From Monosiga brevicollis MX1 (Eukaryota > Opisthokonta > Choanoflagellata > Craspedida > Salpingoecidae): DNA of 59,865 nucleotides. The translations under genes were made by a program, and so were the position numbers. Location of the stretch: contig NW_001865059.1 in NCBI RefSeq assembly GCF_000002865.3, positions 45,701 through 105,565 on the forward strand. Direction: 5' to 3'. This document shows, piece after piece, positions 1-9,000 of the stretch. Numbering within the stretch: the first letter of the stretch is position 1; each line of letters begins with the position of its first letter. The notes under the pieces were generated by a model. It searched no databases and was not told the origin of the DNA. It worked only from the letters and a program-made list of their open reading frames with translations.

Positions 1-1
1 G

Positions 2-3000
2 CTTTTCTGTTGCCGAGGTCATGATGTCCGTACAACGTACAACTTGACGCTATCGCGACACGACATGAACCAGATTCAGGTCCTGGGCATCTGTTTGAGT
101 GGTGCCTGCAACCTCAGCGCCCCAAGTGGGTTTGCAGTCGATACCAGTGGCGTGCCTTCAGCTGCTACTGACATTGCAGTGACTCCCGTGACTCAGGATA
201 GCACAGCTCCCATTTTGGCTCAGTTTGTAGAGCTGTCTTACAACGACGCAACTCTGACGCTAGCCTTTTCTGGAGCCGTGGATCCTCAGGCTCTGGACCT
301 ATCAAAGATCACAGTGCAATCTGCACAGGAGACCGGCTCTTACAGCGATGGATTCACGTCACTCCAACTTTCGGGGGGAAATTGGTCATACAATGCCTCG
401 GCACCCGAAAAGATCACTGTTCATCTTTTGGCGGCTGATATCAATGCACTCAAAACGGATGCCCTGCTCTGTCAGTATCGTTACAACTGCTTCATTACGG
501 TTGCATCTGCGGTCACAAGTGACTACTCGGGTAATGACGTTTCTGCCACTAGCTCAGCACAAATGGTCGCCTCCCTGCGTCGGGACACCAATGCGCCCGT
601 TCTTGAAACCGTCAAAATCAACATGAATCTTGGTGTGCTTCAGCTGAGCTTTGATGAGCCCGTGGCGTTGGATTCGCTGAACATGAGCTGCATCGAGTTC
701 ACCACTCCTTCTGGTGCGGACTTCTATCGCCTCACCACCTTGCATGGGTTGCGAGACACGCAGACCCTGGCCAACGTACCTCTCAGCGCGACAGATCTTC
801 ATAGCCTGCAGGCGCGTCAGCTGGCTGCCCCCACCGCACCCACCCGGATGCGAACGAGCTGCGCTCTGGTACAAGACGTGAGCTTTCCGACAGCCAACGA
901 GGCTGGTCTGATCACAAACGCCTCCAGTCTGTCAGTGGAGCTTTTGGTGCCTGACACGCGTGCGCCACAGCTTGTTAGCTTTGAGCTGGACCTGGACGAA
1001 GATCCTGGTCTCATCACGTTTACGTTCAATGAGCCCGTGAATGCCTCCTCGCTGGACGCCACCACCATGTTGCTTCAGCCCTCGGCTGATAACACAAGCT
1101 CCAGTCACGCCGTGGCCGCGTGCACGCTTGAACCCGAGTACGAGCGGGACGCAGCTGTTGACTTTGTTTTTGGCCAGACCGTGTTTGCGTGTCGACTGTC
1201 GGCAGCGGACCAAACGGCCATCAAGTCCAACCCGCATCTGGCCACGAGTTTGTCCACGACTTATCTGAGCCACGCTGGTGGTCTGGTCCTGGATATGAGT
1301 GGGAATGCGGCGGGTGCACTGTCCAACGCGACGGCGCAGCGAGCGCGCTTGTATGTGGGAGACAGCACACCGGCGCGTTTGACGTCGTTTACGCTTGATC
1401 TGAGTCTGCGCGAGCTGCGCCTGACCTTTAACGACGTTGTGGACCCCTCCTCTTTTGTCGCAGCCCAGATCACCTTGGCTGCGTCGGCCACCGTGGTGGC
1501 TAGCAACTCTTATATTTTGACTTCGTCGGAGGCGCCAGGCTCGACTGGATATCGTGTGGTGATTCCACTCAACGCCAATGACTTTTTTGAGCTCGTTTCC
1601 CATCCGTCCTTGGCCTTGAGCAGTGCCACAACCTATCTGCAGATGACTGCGTTTGCCTTTGACGATGTCACGGGTGTCGACGTGGCGGCCATCACCACCC
1701 CCCTCGCAGCGACTGGCTTTGTGGCTGACGTCATCGCCCCCACATTGACCAACGCAACGGTGGACTTTGTCAACGCGCAGCTTCGTCTGCTGTTTTCCGA
1801 GCCGTTGACGAGCGTCTCGATTGACGCCTCGGCTGTTGCCTTGTTGTCTGCGTCTGGAAGCGTTGTGGCGCAGGCAAGCAACACAAGCACCGGTCCGTTG
1901 GGTGAGGCTACTTTGCAGTTGCTTCCCACGATCATCCAGTCCCTCAAGGCAAAAAGAATTTGCACGCCAGGTGCCACCTGCTTTTTGAATATCAGTTCCG
2001 CATTTGGATTGGACTATTGGAACAACGCCAATGATGAGGAGCTTTTACATGCCGTCGGTGATGTCATCCCAGAAACCGCAGCACCGATTCTCCTTGGTGC
2101 GACGCTGCTGGCCAGCAATAATTTGACGCTTACGTTCGACGAACCAGTGGATGTGGCGGCAGCAGCAGCTGTTGACCCCACCACCATCGAATTTGTCGTC
2201 ATAACCGGCCACAGCGTGGCTGCCAACTTCTCTGCCCGAGTCGTGGCGGTCGGACCATCAGCATCTGAAATCATCGTCGTATTGGAGACGGAAGCTTGCA
2301 ATGTTTTGCGTGCCGCCAGCATCAGTGAGCTAGCCTCGCTATCCATGCTCTTCAGCGCTGGAGCCGTAACAGACCGCTTCGGTGTGAATAGTGACTCTGG
2401 CAACGCAGATGTGGTTGTAGAGGCCCGTTCTCCCACGCCCGCGCCTGTCAATAGCACATACAATGCTGGAACCGGCAGCCTTCGCCTAGTATTTGACGCT
2501 CCTATTGACCACACCACCTGGAATGCATCTGCCGTCCAACTGTGCAACGGCACAAGCTGCCTGAACTTGCCCTCAGATACTCCAGTTGAGCGCATTTATT
2601 CGACTGCAAGCTGGCCGGCGATTCACGCACCACCCTGCTGGTCAGCCGGAGCCCCAACGCTTTGTGCTAACCTCAGCTATTCAACAACCATTGCTGTTAC
2701 CCTAACTAATCAATTTCGCGCTCAAGGCCTTCTCTCAAACATTGGGCTGTCCTCGTCGACTACAATTGTTACAGCAGCTGCTGGTTGGCTGCACGATGCC
2801 AGCCAAGTACCACTGGCCGCCTACACGGCTCCGGTTGACACCTTGTTGCCCGATGCCAATGGGCCGGCTCCACTCAACATTTCGCTCAATCTAACATCCA
2901 ACGTTTTGTCACTACGTTTCGACCGACCGGTGGATAGCTCAAGCATCGATTATACGCTCATCCAACTTCACAACGCCTCGTTGGCGTTCGATCTGGCTGG

Positions 3001-6000
3001 TCATGCGGTCACGCTTGCCAGCTACGACGACAACCGTGGAATTTATGTGCAGCTTGATAACGCTGTGATTGCAGATCTCAAAACCCTTGGTATCCTCACG
3101 GGGGCATTACCCGGCACCGCATCAACCTTGGTTCTCGAACTACAGGTCGGTGCCATCGCCAGTGCCTACAATGTCGACAGCGAGAATACAACAGCAGTCG
3201 TTGATATTTCCGCCGCTGATGCGACTCCACCGGAGCTAGTGTCCTATGTGCTCGACCTAAACGCAAAAACTCTTCAGTTGGAGTTTACCGAGCCTATTTT
3301 ACAAGACAATGTCAATACTAGTCTTTTGGTGTTGAACGATGTGGCTCTGAGCACGTCCAAAGTTGACATTTTGAACGCAACCTACCCTAATCAGCAGCAG
3401 GTCGTACTAACCTTGAGCGCCCATGACTTTGCAGCGCTGAAAACTCGCATGCCAGTTTGGTCTGCGGCTGCAACCAGCTTGGACATTGCAACCGGTGCTG
3501 CCCAAGACACAGCCAACATTGACGCCACAGCTGTCACTAATCGGCTGGCCACGACGGTGGTGCAAGACACGACGGCGCCAACACTTTTGGCCTTTGCTGT
3601 GGATGCCAATGAATGGAAATTCTATTTGACCTTCAGTGAACCAGTCAACGCCAGCACATTCAGTCCAAGTAGCTTGACTCTGATGAATCTCGACACACCA
3701 GCCCAAACCCTGCAGTTAGATGCCGGCACAACCAGCTCGTACACGGCAGGTTTTCCTCTCCTGGACCACGTCACTTTGACGCTGAATGCGTCAGATCGCG
3801 TGCAGCTACAATATTTTTCGGGTCTGTATGAATCTCTAAACTCCTCCATGCTGTCTTCCACGTCAGGCCTTATTCAAGACTATGGATCGGGCAACACCAT
3901 GACTGCAATCACGCCAAGCGCGCCTCTTGTGGCCGCATCCTATGTGCCAGATACCCTGCCAGCCCAAGTCTTGGCCTGGCAGCTCAATCTTGCGACGGGG
4001 GAGATTGTCTTCACGCTGAGCGAGCCCCTGAATTGGAGCACAGTTGATGTGTCTCGCTTGGTCGTCGGCCCAGGCGTCAACGCAAGTGTTCGTCTCGACG
4101 CCTCTGGGGCGTTGGCCTTTGTGCAATTTCCCGATGTGTATAGTTTAGTGCAAGAGCTAGTCACAGCCACATACACCCTGGCGTCCAGCGAGCTTGATGC
4201 CATCAAACTGTCGACGCGTTGTTTGGTCAGCAGCACGTGCCTGCTCCATTCCCTGACGGCCCTGGGCGCTGATTGGGCGTCCATCGAGGTTGCACCAATC
4301 AACGACCTTGAGCCAATTGTCCTTACTCCTGATACCATTGCGCCTAGCTTTGTCCGCTTTGCTGCATTTGATTTAAATGCGGGCACACTGTCACTGCGGT
4401 TCAATGAAGCCATCAATGTCAGCTCAGTCAACGCTACCGCCCTTGTTCTCACTGACAGCTTTGAGACTAGCTTTGACTTGCGTTTGAGCAATGACTTGGA
4501 CTTGGTGGTCTCACCCAACGGTCTTGATGTCAACATCTCGCTCAGCACCACCACTCTGAATCGCTTGAAGGTGGACGTGGCTACAGGAGTTGCCATTTGC
4601 CGCCGCCAGCAAACCTGCTACCTGCGCTTGGATAATGGGTTTGTGGCGGACATGAGTGGCAATGCCATCCTCGCAGTGGACCCTGGAACGTTTGTGGCCT
4701 CTATTCGCGCGGCTGCCTTTTCAGCCGATACAACTGGACCACAACTCTTGAGCTTTGAATTGGATCTTGGCGAAGGCTTGCTGCACCTCTCGTTTGATGA
4801 AATCGTGGACACAGACACCCTCGATCCGACAGCTCTGGTATTGGTCGGAAATAGCAGCACACTCACTCCTTCCTTCACTCTCACTGGTGGAGTTGCAAGC
4901 CAACAGACGCAGGCCAGCAACTGCACGTTGATCATGACTGAGGCTGATTTGCTCAATCTCAAAGCCATTGTTGGCCTGGCTACTTATCTTAACGAAACGT
5001 TTCTGCTGAGCTCCGCGTTTGTGGAGGACAGTTCAGGGAACTTGGGTGGGGCCTTGGCTTCACCGCTGCCCGCGTCTGCATTGTACACGAATATCCAACC
5101 CGCTCAGCTGGAGTCGGTGGGCAGCTTTGATTTGCGTGACAACAAGATGCGCCTCACTTTCTCACAAGCTGTGGACGTGGATACCGTGCAGTTTGGCCGG
5201 TTCTATGTGCAAAGCACGTCGGATGGCGGTGCGGGAACGGTTAGTGTTTCTTTGGAGGGAGATAGCGCCGTTTATACCGACAGCACAAAACGCATCATTG
5301 ACATCTTTTTCAGTCGTCAGGACTTGGTGCGCTTGAAGTTGGACGCCAGCGTAGGCACTACCATTAACAACACTTACATTGCAATGGACACCACGGCCAT
5401 TCGCGACAAATTTGGCACTGCGGCCGTGGCTGTTTCTCCTTTCTCGGCACTGCAGCCCCTCGCGTTTGTATTTGACACTGCTGCTCCTGTGCTTGAGTCG
5501 GTTCATCTCAATATGAGTTCTGGCATTCTCAGTCTGGTCTTCGATGATGTCATCAATGCCTCCACTGTAACCGCCAGTCAGTTTCGCATCCAAAGCACGG
5601 GCAGCATTGGGGCCACTGCGTACCACGACCTTACGGCTGTGGAAACCTTGTCGGATGACGGGTTTGAGTTGGAATTGCGCATCAGCCGCAGCGATCTGAA
5701 TACGATCAAGAGCCTTACAAACCTGGCCACCTCAAGCAGCAACACCTACATTCGCCTCTTTGAGGCTGCCGTCTTGTCGGTGGTTCAGGGTGACTCGGTA
5801 GTGGCAGCCACCAGGCAAGCGTCTTTCCAAGCGGATGTGGTCATGCCTACAGTGGAAAGCGTGGCAGTTAATACCTCCAGTCTTACTCTGACCCTAACTT
5901 TTAGTGAGACAATCAATGCCAGCCGTGCCAACACGTCCCGCATCCACCTTGCGAGTGGCAGCGGAGAGTTCTTGGTTCTGCCGTTCTCGGGCGTGCAGCG

Positions 6001-9000
6001 CTCCATGGCCGACCCCTCAATTCTTTTTGTGACTCTAAGCCGCAGCGAGGCCAATTCCTTGCAGCAGCAATATCCTCTCTGCTCCTCAGCATCAACCTGC
6101 CTTGTAACGATCGACGCAGAAGGCATTTTTGACATGAACGGCAATCCAAGCATTGCCTTTGGGCCTACCCCAGCCACCATATTTACGGATGACCATGTGC
6201 GCCCCGTGCTACAGGCCTTTGACCTGTCTTTTGTGTCAAACTCGAATGCGCAGCTAACACTTTCATTCTCCGAGGTTGTCAACACGACGCAACTGGATCT
6301 CTCGCGCCTCGCCCTCACGGACAATATGAGCACCACAATTCAGCTGACTGCAGCCGTGCTCGAGCCGTCCCTGACAGATCGTGTTCAAGTGAACTTGACT
6401 GGCAACCTATTGCACGCCATCAAGGCGCCGGGTACCATCGGCGTGGTATTGGCACACACGTGGCTGCGTGCCAACGACAGTTTTGTCACCGATACGCGTG
6501 GAAATTTGAACTCCGGCTTATCCAGCTTGCTGGCTGTGAGTGCCGTGGTGAGCGATACTTTCCCCGTGCTTGTGACAGCAGCTGCATTGGACATGAGCGC
6601 CGGTACCTTGTTGCTGACCTTTGACGAGCCCATCAACGTGAGCACCCTGTTCGCATCACAGCTGACCATTGGCACTAGCGCCGGACAATTTCGTTTGACG
6701 GGCCAGACCGCCGCGAATCTGAGCTCTCATGCTACGAAGGTCACCCTTGCGCTGCTTGCTGGTGACCTGAACCAGGTGCGAGCTTTGTTTGCGGCACAGC
6801 CTACCATGACTTTGAACGCAACCAATACTGCTGTTCGGGATGTCTTTGGTAACGGCGTGGATGAAGCAACCACACAAACCCCTCTTGCTCTGACGCTGGC
6901 CGTGGCAGACACTACTTCACCAACCGTTCTATCTTTTGACTTGAATATGACATCGGAGATCTTAACGCTGCATCTTTCCGAGTACATTCGCCCAGCATCC
7001 GTCGACCCAAGTGTGCTGACCCTACAGGCAGCTGATGCTTCTCGTAATGTCACCCTTGACGTCGAGACTTTGGTCATCGAAACGCAGGTGACCAGCGCAT
7101 CTCCTTTCATTCGCATCCAGCTGAGTGCCAATGTCATTGACAACGCCAAGCTGCAACTGCAGCCGTGGTTGGACGATAGCTCATGTGTTCTCCATGTGGC
7201 AGCCGCTTTTGGGCTCGACGCAGCCAATAATTCGTTTGAGGCTGCTCAGGTTCTGTCCGGCCTCATCAGCCCCGACACTCTGCCGCCACGCTTGCTCAGC
7301 TACGACCTGGTAGATGTTGCCAACTCGGACACCGTTGCTGCTGAGCTGCATTTGAACTTTTCGGAAGCAATCAACGCTTCAGCCGTGGACGCAACCACCA
7401 TTCTCTTGCTTCGCTTTGCGAACGATGATGGCGTCGTGTTATCCAACGCCCAGGCACCCGTAACTGCAACTGCTGCACGCCTTCTCACCGTTGGTATCAG
7501 CTGGCCAGAATTTGACCGCTTGCGGACAGCCGTTGGCTTGGGGTGGTCCATCTCCAGCCTGTACCTGGCACATTCACAGCTCGCCAACGACACGGCTGGT
7601 AACAGCATTGTGGAAATCGAGTCTAGTGCACCCCTCGCAGTAACAGCTCTGACGGCAGACCTGGTACCACCCTCCGTTGTGGCGTTTGACCTTAACCTGT
7701 CTTCCTCAGTGCTCACCTTGGAGCTAAGTGAACCTGTGAACACTTCAGCACTAAACACCAGCATGCTGCGACTCCAAGCCTCAGGTTTGAGTGCCGATGT
7801 GAGTGTGCTGTTGTCCGGCTCCGAGCCCGTGCCAGACTCGGGCGTTCTGGCTAGTGAGCTGGGGTTGCAACTGACCACTGAGGTGTACCACACCATTTTG
7901 CGCACGACCAGCCTAGCGATGAGCGCTGCCACAACCTTTTTCTCTCTGGAAGGACCCACAATTTACAACGTTCTTGAACCGGGTGCAACCGTGGATGCCA
8001 AGGGCAATCAGCTCATTCGCATCAACGCCTCGGATGCGCTCGCTGTGCGTACTTTCACTCCAGACGCCGTTGCTCCACGCATCGCAGCATTTGATCTAAA
8101 CGTTCAAAACGGCACAGCTACTCTTGTCTTTTCTGAACCCGTTCAAGCTGATTCTTTGAACGACGCCACCCTTACACTTCGCGGAGGCGAAGACGTCAGC
8201 GGCACATCTGTTGCGCTGGTGGCAACCGCCGCAAACTGGACAGCACCCACAGTTGTGGTTCTTCAACTGACCGTCACCACGGCCAACCAGATCAGGGCCA
8301 CAAACAGCATTGCCACGCGTTTCAACAACACCTACTTGCACGTAGACAGTGGGTTTGCTCTCGATTACAACAACAACTCGGGAGCTGCGGGTGTTTTGCA
8401 AGTCCGTTCTTTGTTCACTGACGGTAATCCTCCTAGTTTGGTCCAAACTTTGTTTGACGTGGAACTGGGTGTGCTTGAGCTGTCCTTTGACGAGCCTCTC
8501 AATCTGAGCAGCACTCAGCCGGGTGCAATCACGCTCTTTTCAAACTCGTCAACCATCAACTACACGTTGCCCGTCAATGCAACTCTGGAGGGCACAAACG
8601 ACCAAGTGCTCTCGTTTGCTCTAAGCAGTGCCGAGTTGAACATCATGAAGAAGGCAGCCGTCTGCGTGTCGGCCGCGACCTGCTATTTGACGTACACGGA
8701 GAACTTGGTCAAGGACCCGGAAAGGACGAGCGTTCGCGCTTTGCAGCGCGAAGAGTATCGTGGATTTGACGTTTTTACCCGAGATTCATCGCGACCCTAT
8801 CTGCGGCCTCTGGGCTTTGTATCTTTCGACCTGGCAACAGCCAATATGGTGCTACTGTTCAACGAGGTTGTGGATATGGCCTCTTTGAACGCTTCTTTCA
8901 TGACTCTGAGCTCAACGTACAATCCAGCTGATAGCGGTGCCACCCTGCTGACCTTGGATGGCGCGACGGCAGCTAGTAGCGATTCGGACTTCAGCTTGCA